Source: Pilimelia anulata
GTDB taxonomy: Bacteria > Actinomycetota > Actinomycetes > Mycobacteriales > Micromonosporaceae
Length of the DNA: 64,000 nucleotides
Direction of reading: 5' to 3'
Assembly (NCBI RefSeq): GCF_014647895.1
Contig: NZ_BMQB01000004.1
Coordinates: forward strand, 124,001 to 188,000
The notes below the pieces were generated by a model, which was not told the DNA's origin, did not search any database, and was given only the letters and a program-made list of their open reading frames with translations. A program made the position numbers and the translations under genes. Positions 17,706 through 26,442 of this stretch are shown here, piece by piece (within the stretch, counting starts at the first letter, position 1; every line of letters starts with the position of its first letter).

Positions 17706-18062
17706 GCATTCACCTCGCTGATCCGCTGGGTGGGTGTCCGCCGCTGCGGTGGGCGGTGCGGTACCGCCCGGCGAATGGCGATGGGGGTGTCGTTCGCGTC
17801 CGGGCACCGCGCTGTGCGGTGCGTGGGGGGCGCGAAAACGGGCACAGCGGCCTCCTCAGTATGAGGGGTGGCGACTCGGTACGAAAAGGGGCGAGTCGAC
17901 CTAAAGATGATAGGCCACCGTCACCCGAGTGCGTAGATTCACTTTCTGAGAGCGGGATTCTTCCGTTGATCCCGCAAATGAAGTCGCACAGCCTGTCCGT
18001 TCCGGTGTGTCGCCACGCGGGGCCGGCGCGAACTTTCGGGGTATCCGCGACGAGCGCGTGAT
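17706..18062. promoter_or_regulatory. Divergent intergenic region upstream of bldN, with inverted repeat
   Basis: 357 bases between divergent bldN-like and adenylating-enzyme genes. CGACTCG (17872-17878) and CGAGTCG (17892-17898) form an exact 7-bp inverted repeat with a 13-base spacer, a possible operator. Composition falls around 17880-17960. No -10/-35 pair is convincing and no full BldD box was found. Confidence 0.45.
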
Positions 18063-19292
18063 GTGCCACACTCGGAGACCGTGGAGGACCCCCGTACCCC
18101 TCTGACGGGTTCTGCTGATCTGTCCGATTATGTTCGCGATGCGGCGCAGCGTACCCCGGGGCGCCCGGCGTTCCGGAACGGCGTGACCATCCTCACGTGG
18201 GCGGAAATGGACGCCCGGGTGAGCGCGTTCGCCGCCGGTTTCGCCGCGCTCCCGACGCCCGCCGCCGGCCCCGGCGACTGCCCGCCGCGGCTGCTCATCG
18301 CGCCCGCCGACGGGCTGGCGTTCGCGGCGGCGTACTTCGGCTGCCTGCGCGCCGGGCTGGTCGCGGTACCGGTGGATCCGCGGGCCCCCGCGCCCCGGCG
18401 GGCGGCGATCGCCGCCGACGCCGGCGCGTTCGCCGAGCTGACCGACGCCGGGCTGCGCCCGCTCGACCCGCCGGCCGCGCCGGTGCCGGCCGGGCCGGAG
18501 TGCCCGGCGGTGCTGCTGTACCCGCCGGGGGACCCGGTGCCCGGCGGCGCGGCGATGCTGCCGCACCGGGCGCTGCTGGCCCACCACGAGCAGCTCTCCC
18601 GGGTCGAGCCGCCGCTGGTCCGCGGGGACGACACGGTGCTGCTGGCGGCGCCGCTGCACCAGGCGTACGGGCTCAACTGCGGCCTCGGTGCCGTCGCGTA
18701 CCACGGCGCGTGCGGGGTGCTGGCCGACCGGGCCGACCCGGCCCGGCTGCGCGAGCTGGTCGCCGCGCACCACGCGACGACGGTGCTCGGCGTGCCCGCG
18801 CTGTACGCCGGCTGGGTGGATCTGCCGGATCTCGGGCCGGCGCTGGAGACCGTCCGGCTCGCCGCCTGCGGCCCGCGCCCGCCCGGCCCGGCGGTCGCCC
18901 GCCGGTTCAGCGCCCGCACCGGGCACCGGATCTTCGCCGGGTACGGGCTCGCCGAGGCCGCCCCGGTGCTCACCACGACGCTCGCCGGGGCCGAGTCGGA
19001 CCGGCGCGGCGTCCGGATCGGCCACCCGCTGCCGGGCGTCCAGGTGCGGCTGCGCGGCCGGGACGGCGTGGCGGTGCCGACCCGGGCCGACGACGGCGCG
19101 CCCCCGCCGGACGGCGAGATCGTGGTCCGCGGCCCGAATCTGTTCACCGGCTACTGGCCGGACGGCCGCGGCGGCCCGGACCCGGACGGCTGGTGGGCCA
19201 CCGGGGACCGCGCGCACGCCGACGCCGACGGCGCCCTCTACCTTGAGAACCGGGCCGACGAGAACCGGGCCGACGAGGGGGAGGGACCGTGA
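18063..19292 (+). CDS. Degenerate, truncated adenylate-forming (AMP-ligase-like) protein
   Basis: 409 residues resembling the large N-terminal domain of acyl-CoA synthetases: TILTWAEMDARVSAFAAG, FGCLRAGLVAVPVDPRAP, the A5-like GYGLAEAAPVL and A7-like WWATGDRAHADADGALYLE. The nucleotide P-loop is lost (LLYPPGDPVPGGAAM where S-G-T-T-G-x-P-K-G is expected). The protein ends right after A7, so the C-terminal lid with the catalytic Lys is absent. Adenylation activity is therefore doubtful; it could be a pseudoenzyme or binding protein. Start may be GTG 18063 or GTG 18081 (GGAG just upstream). The stop overlaps the glutaredoxin GTG. Confidence 0.75.
   Translation: MPHSETVEDPRTPLTGSADLSDYVRDAAQRTPGRPAFRNGVTILTWAEMDARVSAFAAGFAALPTPAAGPGDCPPRLLIAPADGLAFAAAYFGCLRAGLVAVPVDPRAPAPRRAAIAADAGAFAELTDAGLRPLDPPAAPVPAGPECPAVLLYPPGDPVPGGAAMLPHRALLAHHEQLSRVEPPLVRGDDTVLLAAPLHQAYGLNCGLGAVAYHGACGVLADRADPARLRELVAAHHATTVLGVPALYAGWVDLPDLGPALETVRLAACGPRPPGPAVARRFSARTGHRIFAGYGLAEAAPVLTTTLAGAESDRRGVRIGHPLPGVQVRLRGRDGVAVPTRADDGAPPPDGEIVVRGPNLFTGYWPDGRGGPDPDGWWATGDRAHADADGALYLENRADENRADEGEGP
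19245..19274 (+). repeat. 15-base tandem duplication at the 3' end of the AMP-ligase-like gene
   Basis: GAGAACCGGGCCGAC occurs twice head to tail (19245-19259, 19260-19274) and encodes ENRAD-ENRAD just before the stop. It is in frame and looks like recent slippage at the truncated C-terminus. Confidence 0.8.
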
Positions 19293-19537
19293 CCGAGCCG
19301 CGGCTGGAACTGATCACGCGCGCCGAGTGCCACCTGTGCGACGACGCGAAGGCGGCGCTCGCCCGGCTGGCCGCCGAGACCGGCGAGCAGTGGCGCGAGG
19401 TCGACGTCGCGGCCGACCCGGAGCTGGAGCGCGAGTACGGCGACCGGGTCCCGGTGATCCTGCTGGACGGCCGCGAGCACGGCTACTGGCGGGTGGAGGA
19501 GGAGCGGCTGCGGCGCGATCTGGCGGCGCCGAGGTGA
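19289..19537 (+). CDS. Glutaredoxin family protein
   Basis: 82 residues with the thioredoxin fold of small actinobacterial glutaredoxin-like proteins: LELITRAECHLCDDAKAAL carries the redox pair C-H-L-C, and RVPVILLDGREHGYWRV the cis-Pro. It should reduce disulfides or mixed disulfides in the cytoplasm. GTG 19289 overlaps the preceding stop, and its own stop overlaps the next GTG, so three genes form one coupled unit. A glutaredoxin next to hemA/rex also occurs in Streptomyces and Mycobacterium (Rv0508). Confidence 0.92.
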   Translation: MTEPRLELITRAECHLCDDAKAALARLAAETGEQWREVDVAADPELEREYGDRVPVILLDGREHGYWRVEEERLRRDLAAPR

Positions 19538-20178
19538 GGCGCCCGCACCTGGTCTGGGACTGGAACGGCACGCTGCTCGACGACCTCGCCCTGGTGATCT
19601 CGGCGACGAACGTGGCGTTCGCCAGCGTCGGCGGCCCCGAGATCAGCAGCGACGTGCACCGGCGGCAGTTCCGCCGGCCGATCGCCGACTACTACGGCGA
19701 GGTGCTCGGCCGGGCGGTGGACGCCGACGAGTTCGCCCGGCTCGACGTCGTGTTCCACGAGGCGTACCGGCGGGGGCTGGTCAAGACCGGGCTGGCCGCC
19801 GACGCGGAGGCCGCGATGCGCGCCTGGCGGGGCAGCCAGTCGCTGCTGTCCATGTGGTTCCACGACGAGCTGGTCCCGGCGGTGGAGGGGTACGGGCTGG
19901 ACGCCCTGCTGCGCCGGATCGACGGCCGCCGGCACGAGGTCGGCGGCGGGCACAAGGTCGCCCACCTGCGCGCGCACCTGGCCGCGCTGGAGCTGCCCGG
20001 CGAGCGGGTGGTGCTGATCGGCGACACCCTCGACGACGCGGACGCCGCCGCCGCGGTCGGCGCGGCCTGCGTCCTCTACACCGGCGGCCTGACCGACCCG
20101 ACCCAGCTCCGGGCCCGCGGCGTACCGGTCGCCGACACCCTGCTGGGCGCCGTGGCCCTGGCCGCCGTGGCCGCCTGA
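19534..20178 (+). CDS. HAD family hydrolase (phosphoglycolate-phosphatase-like)
   Basis: 214 residues. HLVWDWNGTLLDDLALVI is HAD motif I in the D-x-N-G-T variant (Asn in place of the second Asp), GGGHKVAHLRAHL supplies the motif III Lys, and RVVLIGDTLDDADAAAAVGA is motif IV. A helical cap of about 100 residues follows motif I. The Asn substitution recurs in actinobacterial HAD proteins but weakens the general-acid assignment. GTG 19534 overlaps the glutaredoxin stop. Substrate unknown. Confidence 0.85.
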   Translation: MRRPHLVWDWNGTLLDDLALVISATNVAFASVGGPEISSDVHRRQFRRPIADYYGEVLGRAVDADEFARLDVVFHEAYRRGLVKTGLAADAEAAMRAWRGSQSLLSMWFHDELVPAVEGYGLDALLRRIDGRRHEVGGGHKVAHLRAHLAALELPGERVVLIGDTLDDADAAAAVGAACVLYTGGLTDPTQLRARGVPVADTLLGAVALAAVAA

Positions 20179-20270
20179 CCCGGGCGGCGCCGGGTGCCCA
20201 ACGTCACTCCCGCCCCGACCGCCCCCACCCGCCCCGGCCGCCCGTCGACCACCGCCGCCGGCGGGTCGCG

Positions 20271-20290
20271 CGCTGCCCTTCCGGGCAGCG
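20271..20290 (+). terminator. Hairpin terminator after the HAD gene
   Basis: CGCTGCCC (20271-20278) and GGGCAGCG (20283-20290) form a perfect 8-bp stem with loop TTCC, inside the 448-base gap before rex. No T-run follows, which is common in such genomes. Besides this hairpin and the Rex promoter the gap holds no recognisable gene. Confidence 0.6.
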
Positions 20291-20434
20291 TCGGGCGGGG
20301 CCGCGAGCGGGGGTGGCGGGACCCCGGGGGCCGGTGACGGGGCCCGGGGACCCATGTGGATCACCTGCCCCGGGGGTGCCCGGGGTGCCCGGCCCGGGCC
20401 GGGCGTAGCCCGTCCGAGCTGCCAAGATCGCGAT

Positions 20435-20463
20435 TTGTGCGTGCGTTCACAAGCGCCTACGCT
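20435..20463 (+). promoter_or_regulatory. Rex operator (ROP) overlapping the promoter of rex-hemACDB
   Basis: TTGTGCGTGCGTTCACAA at 20435-20452 closely fits the Streptomyces Rex operator (TGTGAACGCGTTCACA; mismatches only in the left half-site). The same bases supply a -35 hexamer (TTGTGC, 20435-20440), and TACGCT (20458-20463) follows at 17 bases as -10. Rex bound here would block RNA polymerase and be released at high NADH. The leader to the rex ATG would be about 155 bases. Confidence 0.85.
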
Positions 20464-20626
20464 GTAGTTCGGTCCGACCCGCCGGGGCGGCCGTGGACTG
20501 CCGTCCGCGCGCCGCACCACGGGGCCGGGCCAGCCAGCATCGGGGGCCCGCCGCGGCCGCCCGGAGACCAGCCGCGGGTGGCCCGCATGTCGGGCGGGGC
20601 CCGCGACCCGCATGTGTCGGAGTCAG

Positions 20627-21352
20627 ATGAGCCAGGCAACTTCCGGACCCGCCCCGGGCACCACCCCGGGCCCGGACTTCCCGGATCTCCCGGAGGCGAC
20701 CGTCGCCCGGCTCCCGGAGTACCTGCGCGCGCTGCACCAGTCCGCCGACGCCGGCAACGAGACCGTCTCCAGCGAGGCGCTGGCCACCGCCGCCGGGGTG
20801 AACTCGGCGAAGCTGCGCAAGGACCTCTCCCACCTCGGCTCGTACGGCACCCGCGGCGTCGGGTACGAGATCAACCTGCTGATCGCCCAGATCGAGCAGG
20901 TGCTCGGCCTGACCAAGCGGCGCGGGGTCGCCCTCGTCGGCGTCGGCAACCTCGGGCACGCCCTGGCCGGGTACGCCGGTTTCGGCAGCCGCGGGTTCCG
21001 GATCGCCGCGCTGTTCGACGCCGACCCCCGGCTGGTCGGGTCCACCCTGCACGGCCTCGTGGTCCGGCACGTCGACCACCTGGGCGACGTCATCGGCGCC
21101 GAGGCCGTCGCCATCGGGGTGATCGCCACCCCGGCCGCCGCCGCGCAGGCCGTCGCCGACCAGCTCGTCGCCGCCGGCATCACGAGCATCCTCAACTTCG
21201 CCCCGTGCGTGCTCACCGTGCCCGACGGCGTGGATGTCCGTAAGGTGGACCTCGCGGTCGAGCTCCAGATCCTGTCGTTCCACGAGCACCGCAAGTCGTC
21301 CACCAACGGCGCCGGGTATCCGGGTGCCGGAGCGGAGGCGCTGCCGCGATGA
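20627..21352 (+). CDS. rex: Redox-sensing transcriptional repressor Rex
   Basis: 241 residues. An N-terminal winged helix (ARLPEYLRALHQ, SSEALATAAGVNSAKLRKDL, SHLGSYGTRGVGY) is followed by a Rossmann NAD(H)-binding domain with GVGNLGHALAGY and a C-terminal swapped helix (VELQILSFHE). Rex senses the NADH/NAD+ ratio and represses respiration and haem genes when NAD+ dominates. ATG 20627 has GGAG 5 bases upstream. The stop overlaps hemA (ATGA), and an operator in its own promoter indicates autoregulation, as in Streptomyces coelicolor. Confidence 0.96.
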   Translation: MSQATSGPAPGTTPGPDFPDLPEATVARLPEYLRALHQSADAGNETVSSEALATAAGVNSAKLRKDLSHLGSYGTRGVGYEINLLIAQIEQVLGLTKRRGVALVGVGNLGHALAGYAGFGSRGFRIAALFDADPRLVGSTLHGLVVRHVDHLGDVIGAEAVAIGVIATPAAAAQAVADQLVAAGITSILNFAPCVLTVPDGVDVRKVDLAVELQILSFHEHRKSSTNGAGYPGAGAEALPR

Positions 21353-22722
21353 ACCTGCTCGTGGTCGGACTGTCGTTCCGCACCGCGCCCGTCGCGCTGC
21401 TGGAGCGGCTCGCCGTGCCGCCGGACGCCACCGCCGAGGTGCTGCACCACCTCGTCGCCGGGGCGTACGTCGGCGAGGCCGTGCTGCTGTCGACCTGCAA
21501 CCGGGTCGAGGTGTACGCGGCCGTCTCCGGCTTCCACGGCGGCCTCGACGACGTCTGCGCGGTGCTCGCCGCCCGGGCCGGGGTGCCGTCGGCGACGCTG
21601 GCCCCCCACCTGTACGTGCACTACGCCGACGCCGCCGTCCGGCACGCGTACCGGGTCGCCTGCGGCCTGGACTCGATGGTCGTCGGCGAGGCGCAGATCC
21701 TCGGCCAGCTCCGCGCCGCGTACGACGCGGCCGCCGCCTGCGACGCCCCCGGCCGGCTGCTGCACGAGCTGATGCAGCAGGCGCTGCGGGTCGGCAAGCG
21801 GGCGCACTCGGAGACCGGCATCGACCGGGCCGGGCAGAGCGTGGTCAGCGCGGCCCTGGAGGTCGCCGCCGCCACCCTCGCCGACCCCGGCCGCCCCACC
21901 CCGGCGCAGGACGCCGCCGCCGGGCCGGCCGGCGTGGTCGGGCTGGCCGGCGTACCCGCGCTGGTGGTCGGCGCCGGGGCGATGGGCGCGCTGGCCGTCG
22001 CCACGCTCAGCCGGGTGGGCGCCGCCCCGATCCGGGTGGCCAACCGCGGCTCCGTCCGGGCCGAGCGGCTCGCCGCCGCGTACGCCGCCGAGGTCCTGCC
22101 GTACGACGGGGTGCCCGGCGCGCTGCGCGCGGTCGACGTGGTGGTCACCGCGACCGCCGCGGCCGAGCCGGTGCTGGACGCGCCCACCGTCGCCGCGGCC
22201 GTGGCCGGCCGGCCGGCCGGCGCGCCGCCGCTGATCCTGCTCGACCTCGCCGTGCCGCGCGACGTGGACCCCGCCGTGGCGGAGCTGCCGGGCGTCCGGC
22301 TGGTCGACATCGAGGCGCTCAGCCACCAGCTCCGCGGCGGGCCGGCCGCGGACGACGCCGCCGCCGTCGACGGGATCGTCGACGCCGAGGTGGAGGCGTT
22401 CCTGAGCTGGCTGCGCGGCGCCGACATCGCCCCGACGGTCGCCGCGCTGCGCGCCCGGGCCGAGGACGTCGTCGCCGCCGAGCTGGCCCGGCTCGCCCAG
22501 CGCCGCCCCGAGCTGACCGACGACCAGCGGGCCGAGATGGCGCACGCCCTGCACCGGGTGGTGCAGCGGCTGCTGCACTCGCCGACGGTCCGGGTCCGCC
22601 AGCTCGCCGCCGCCCCCGGCGGTGACCAGTACGCCTCGCTCTTGCGGGAGCTGTTCGACCTGGACGTGCCGCACACGACCTCCGCGGGCTCCGTCCCCTC
22701 GCTGGAAGGTGGTGACCGATGA
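21349..22722 (+). CDS. hemA: Glutamyl-tRNA reductase
   Basis: 457 residues. It reduces glutamyl-tRNA(Glu) to glutamate-1-semialdehyde with NADPH, the first step of the C5 route to tetrapyrroles. LLSTCNRVEVY contains the nucleophile Cys50, GLDSMVVGEAQILGQ the substrate site, LVVGAGAMGALAVATLSRVG the NADPH loop, and a helical dimerisation domain closes the protein. It overlaps rex by 4 bases upstream and hemC by 4 bases downstream. The aminomutase hemL is not in this window. Confidence 0.97.
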   Translation: MNLLVVGLSFRTAPVALLERLAVPPDATAEVLHHLVAGAYVGEAVLLSTCNRVEVYAAVSGFHGGLDDVCAVLAARAGVPSATLAPHLYVHYADAAVRHAYRVACGLDSMVVGEAQILGQLRAAYDAAAACDAPGRLLHELMQQALRVGKRAHSETGIDRAGQSVVSAALEVAAATLADPGRPTPAQDAAAGPAGVVGLAGVPALVVGAGAMGALAVATLSRVGAAPIRVANRGSVRAERLAAAYAAEVLPYDGVPGALRAVDVVVTATAAAEPVLDAPTVAAAVAGRPAGAPPLILLDLAVPRDVDPAVAELPGVRLVDIEALSHQLRGGPAADDAAAVDGIVDAEVEAFLSWLRGADIAPTVAALRARAEDVVAAELARLAQRRPELTDDQRAEMAHALHRVVQRLLHSPTVRVRQLAAAPGGDQYASLLRELFDLDVPHTTSAGSVPSLEGGDR

Positions 22723-23738
22723 CCCCGCTGCGTCTGGGTACCCGGGGCAGTGCCCTGGCCCTGGCCCAGGCCGAGCAGGTCGCCGACGCGCTGCGGGCCC
22801 GCACCGGCCGCGCCGTCGAGCTGATCGAGATCGGGACGACCGGCGACCGGTCCGACCGGCCGGTGCCCGAGCTGGGCGTGGGCGTGTTCGTCTCCGCGCT
22901 GCGCGAGGCGCTGCTCGCCAAGGAGATCGACTTCGCGGTCCACTCGTACAAGGACCTGCCCAGCGCGCCCGCCGACGGCCTGATCGTCGCCGCCGTACCG
23001 CAGCGGCAGGACCCGCGGGACGCGCTGATCGCCCGCGACGGCCTGCCGCTGTCCGCGCTGCCGCCCGGCGCCCGGGTCGGCACCGGCGCGGTCCGCCGGG
23101 TGGCCCAGTTGCACGCGCTCGGGCTCCAGCTCGACGTCCGGCCGATCCGGGGCAATGTGGACACGCGGCTGCGCCGCGTCGCCGAGGGCGAGCTGGACGC
23201 GGTCGTGCTCGCCCGGGCGGGCCTGGCCCGGCTGGGCCGCGCCGACGAGATCACCGAGTCGTTGGACCCCATGTTGATGCTGCCGGCGCCGGCGCAGGGC
23301 GCGCTCGCCGTGGAGTGCCGCTCCACCGCGGTCACCGACGACGACGCGGACCTGCCCGCGCTGCTGCGCGGCATCGACGACCTCGACAGCCGGCTCTGCG
23401 TCGCCGCCGAGCGGGCGCTGCTGGCCACCCTGGAAGCCGGGTGCAGCACGCCCATCGCGGCGCTCGCCGTACTGGCCGAGGACGAGGACGGCACGCTGGA
23501 GCTGTACCTGCGCGGCGCGGTCATCAGCCCGGACGGGGCCCGCGCCATCCGGCTGTCCCGCACCGCCGCTCTGCCCACCACCGACCCCGAGCCCGCGGCC
23601 GCCGTCATCGGCCGCGAGCTGGCCGCCGACCTGCGGGACGCCGGGGCCGACGACCTTCTCGCGCCGGGCGCGGGAACCGACGAGAATCCGCAGCCGGGGG
23701 ACGCCGGCCGCGGGTCGCAATCCGGGAGTGCACGATGA
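22719..23738 (+). CDS. hemC: Hydroxymethylbilane synthase (porphobilinogen deaminase)
   Basis: 339 residues. It condenses four porphobilinogens into hydroxymethylbilane using a dipyrromethane cofactor bound to the Cys of TLEAGCSTPIAAL. LGTRGSALALAQAEQVADAL is the conserved N-terminus, KEIDFAVHSYKDLPS carries the catalytic Asp, and RPIRGNVDTRLRR the substrate-binding arginines. A C-terminal tail of about 30 residues is extra. ATG overlaps hemA; the stop overlaps the hemD ATG (ATGA). Confidence 0.97.
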   Translation: MTPLRLGTRGSALALAQAEQVADALRARTGRAVELIEIGTTGDRSDRPVPELGVGVFVSALREALLAKEIDFAVHSYKDLPSAPADGLIVAAVPQRQDPRDALIARDGLPLSALPPGARVGTGAVRRVAQLHALGLQLDVRPIRGNVDTRLRRVAEGELDAVVLARAGLARLGRADEITESLDPMLMLPAPAQGALAVECRSTAVTDDDADLPALLRGIDDLDSRLCVAAERALLATLEAGCSTPIAALAVLAEDEDGTLELYLRGAVISPDGARAIRLSRTAALPTTDPEPAAAVIGRELAADLRDAGADDLLAPGAGTDENPQPGDAGRGSQSGSAR

Positions 23739-25345
23739 GTCGCAGCCGTAAGCCCGTGGGGCGGATCTCGTTCGTCGGGGCGGGGCCCGGCGACCCGGGT
23801 CTGCTCACCGGCCGGGCCCGGGCGGCCCTCGCCGACGCCGGGCAGGTCCTCTACGACCGGTCGCTGCCGGCCACGCTGCTCGACGCCGTCCGGGCCGAGG
23901 CCGCCGCGGCGGTCGAGGCCGGGACCCGCACCGAGCTGCCGCAGTACAGCGTCGCCGAGGGCGGGCCGGGCGACATCGCCAAGGTCCTGCTGTCCGCCGC
24001 GAAGGCCGGGCAGCCGGCGGTGCACCTGATCGCCGGCGACCCGTTCGGGCTGGAGTCGGTGGTGCAGGAGGTGCAGGCGGTCACCCGCACGGCGGTGCCG
24101 TTCGAGGTGGTCCCCGGCATCGGCCGGGCCGCCGGCGTCGCCGCGTACGCCGGGGTGCCGCTGACCGGCCTGCGCGCCGCCGCCGACGTCGAGGACGTGG
24201 CCGCGCTGGACTTCGCGGCGCTCGCCGCGGCCGCCGCCCGCGGGCCGCTGGCGCTGGCCGTCGACGCCGCCGACCTGGGCGCGGTCCAGGAGGGCCTGCG
24301 CGGGGCCGGGATCGCCGCGGACGTACCGGTCGCGGTGACCGGCGACGGCACCGGCGAGACCCAGTACACCACCACGTCCACCCTGGACAGCTTCGTCAAC
24401 GCCGCGCTCGGCTTCACCGGCCGGGTGGTGCTGACCGTCGGCAAGGCCGTCGCCGACCGGGACACCCTCGGCTGGTGGGAGTCCCGCCCGCTGTACGGGT
24501 GGAAGGTGCTCGTGCCGCGGACCAAGGAGCAGGCCGGCGCGATGAGCGCGCTGCTGCGCGGGTACGGCGCCATCGCCTGCGAGGTACCCACGATCGCGGT
24601 CGAGCCGCCGCGCACGCCGGCCCAGATGGAGCGGGCGATCAAGGGCCTGGTCGACGGCCGGTACGCCTGGGTGGTCTTCACCTCGGTCAACGCCGTCCGC
24701 GCGGTCTGGGAGAAGTTCGCCGAGCACGGCCTCGACGCCCGGCACTTCGGCGGCGTCAAGATCGCCTGTATCGGCGAGTCGACGGCGGAGGCCGTCCGGT
24801 CCTTCGGCATCCAGCCGGAGCTGATCCCGGCCGGCGAGCAGTCCAGCGAGGGCCTGCTGGCCGAGTTCTCCCCGCACGACGAGATCCTCGACCCGGTCGG
24901 CCGGGTGCTGCTGCCCCGCGCCGACATCGCCACCGAGACGCTCGCCGCCGGGCTCACCGAGCGCGGCTGGGAGGTCGACGACGTGACCGCGTACCGGACG
25001 GTGCGGGCGGCCCCGCCGCCGGCCGAGATCCGCGACGCGATCAAGTCGGGCGGCTTCGACGCGGTGCTGTTCACCTCGTCCTCGACGGTCCGGAACCTCG
25101 TCGGCATCGCCGGCAAGCCGCACGCCCGCACGGTCGTGTCGGTGATCGGCCCGAAGACCGCCGAGACCGCCACCGAGTTCGGCCTGCGGGTCGACGTCCG
25201 GCCGGAGCACGCCAGCGTGCCCGACCAGGTGGAGGCCCTGGCCGCGTACGCCATCGAGCTGCGCGAGAAGCTCGCCACGATGCCCGCCAAGCAGCGCCGC
25301 GGCGCCAAGGTCCAGGGCCCGACCGCGCTGCGCTTCCGGGCCTGA
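23735..25345 (+). CDS. hemD: Fused uroporphyrinogen-III C-methyltransferase-like / uroporphyrinogen-III synthase
   Basis: 536 residues in two domains. Residues about 8-245 resemble the SUMT/CobA methylase ([40 protein letters not shown]), but the canonical G-D-P-F-x-F-G-R-G-G-E is changed to [10 protein letters not shown], so methylase activity is uncertain. Residues about 251-515 are HemD ([47 protein letters not shown]), which closes hydroxymethylbilane to uroporphyrinogen III. A basic Lys/Arg tail follows. Such fusions are normal in actinobacterial rex-hem clusters. Coupled to hemC by ATGA. Confidence 0.93.
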   Translation: MSRSRKPVGRISFVGAGPGDPGLLTGRARAALADAGQVLYDRSLPATLLDAVRAEAAAAVEAGTRTELPQYSVAEGGPGDIAKVLLSAAKAGQPAVHLIAGDPFGLESVVQEVQAVTRTAVPFEVVPGIGRAAGVAAYAGVPLTGLRAAADVEDVAALDFAALAAAAARGPLALAVDAADLGAVQEGLRGAGIAADVPVAVTGDGTGETQYTTTSTLDSFVNAALGFTGRVVLTVGKAVADRDTLGWWESRPLYGWKVLVPRTKEQAGAMSALLRGYGAIACEVPTIAVEPPRTPAQMERAIKGLVDGRYAWVVFTSVNAVRAVWEKFAEHGLDARHFGGVKIACIGESTAEAVRSFGIQPELIPAGEQSSEGLLAEFSPHDEILDPVGRVLLPRADIATETLAAGLTERGWEVDDVTAYRTVRAAPPPAEIRDAIKSGGFDAVLFTSSSTVRNLVGIAGKPHARTVVSVIGPKTAETATEFGLRVDVRPEHASVPDQVEALAAYAIELREKLATMPAKQRRGAKVQGPTALRFRA

Positions 25346-25346
25346 C

Positions 25347-26324
25347 GTGGGCTACCCGCTGTCCCGGCCGCGGCGGCTGCGCCGCACCGCCGCACTGCGC
25401 GGCCTCGTCGCCGAGACCCGGGTCGACCCGGCGCAGCTCGTGCTGCCGCTGTTCGTCCGCGAGGGCCTCGACGCCCCGCGGCCGATCGCGTCGCTGCCCG
25501 GCGTCGTGCAGCACTCGCGCGAGTCGCTGCGCAAGGCCGCGGCCGGCGCGGCGGCGGCCGGGCTGGGCGGGGTGATGCTGTACGGCGTACCGCGGCACCG
25601 CGACGCCGCCGGCTCCGCCGGCACCGACCCGGCCGGCGTGCTGAACGTCGCCATCGCCGACGTCGTCGCCGAGACCGGCGACGACCTGGTCGTGATGAGC
25701 GACCTGTGCCTGGACGAGTTCACCGACCACGGCCACTGCGGCCTGCTCGCCCCCGACGGCGCGGTGGACAACGACGCCACCCTGGTCGCGTACGGCGAGC
25801 TGGCACTCGCCCAGGCCGCCGCCGGGGCGCACCTGCTGGGCACGTCCGGGATGATGGACGGCCAGGTCGGCGCGGTCCGCGCGATCCTGGACCGCGCCGG
25901 GTACACCGACACGGGCATCCTGGCCTACGCGGCCAAGTACGCCTCGTCGTTCTACGGCCCGTTCCGCGACGCGGTCGAGTCGGCGCTGCAGGGCAACCGG
26001 CGCACGTACCAGCAGGACCCGGCGAACGTCTCCGAGTCGCTGCGCGAGGCCCGGCTGGACGTCGCCGAGGGCGCCGACATCCTGCTGGTCAAGCCCGGCC
26101 TGCCGTACCTGGACGTGCTCGCCGCCGTCCGCGCGGCGGTGGAGGTGCCGGTCGGGGCGTACCAGGTCTCCGGCGAGTACGCGATGGTCGAGGCGGCGGC
26201 GGCGAACGGCTGGATCGACCGGGAGGCGGCGATCCTGGAGTCGCTGACCGCCCTGCGCCGGGCGGGCGCCTCGCTGATCCTCACGTACTGGGCGGTCGAG
26301 GCCGCGGCCCTGCTCCGCCGCTGA
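25347..26324 (+). CDS. hemB: Porphobilinogen synthase (delta-aminolevulinate dehydratase)
   Basis: 325 residues. It condenses two 5-aminolevulinates to porphobilinogen. Schiff-base lysines lie in [19 protein letters not shown] and [13 protein letters not shown]. The metal loop reads [18 protein letters not shown], with Cys-Asp-Cys where zinc enzymes have three Cys and magnesium enzymes Ala-Asp-Asp. GTG 25347 follows the hemD stop by one base, so it is the last gene of the rex-hemA-hemC-hemD-hemB operon. Confidence 0.96.
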   Translation: MGYPLSRPRRLRRTAALRGLVAETRVDPAQLVLPLFVREGLDAPRPIASLPGVVQHSRESLRKAAAGAAAAGLGGVMLYGVPRHRDAAGSAGTDPAGVLNVAIADVVAETGDDLVVMSDLCLDEFTDHGHCGLLAPDGAVDNDATLVAYGELALAQAAAGAHLLGTSGMMDGQVGAVRAILDRAGYTDTGILAYAAKYASSFYGPFRDAVESALQGNRRTYQQDPANVSESLREARLDVAEGADILLVKPGLPYLDVLAAVRAAVEVPVGAYQVSGEYAMVEAAAANGWIDREAAILESLTALRRAGASLILTYWAVEAAALLRR

Positions 26325-26442
26325 CGTGTGATATCCACAGTCGGTATCTCTTTTCGTACCGCGCCCGGCGCGTGCTATGCCCTGCGCTCCCTTGTTCCAT
26401 GTAATTGGTCGAAAGTCAAAATGCTATCGGCAGTCGCCATAG

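Noticed and set aside
17926..17945. BldD box upstream of bldN (around TCACCCGAGTGCGTA)
   Set aside because: Half-sites are present but the spacing is off by about one base and the centre does not fit the consensus.
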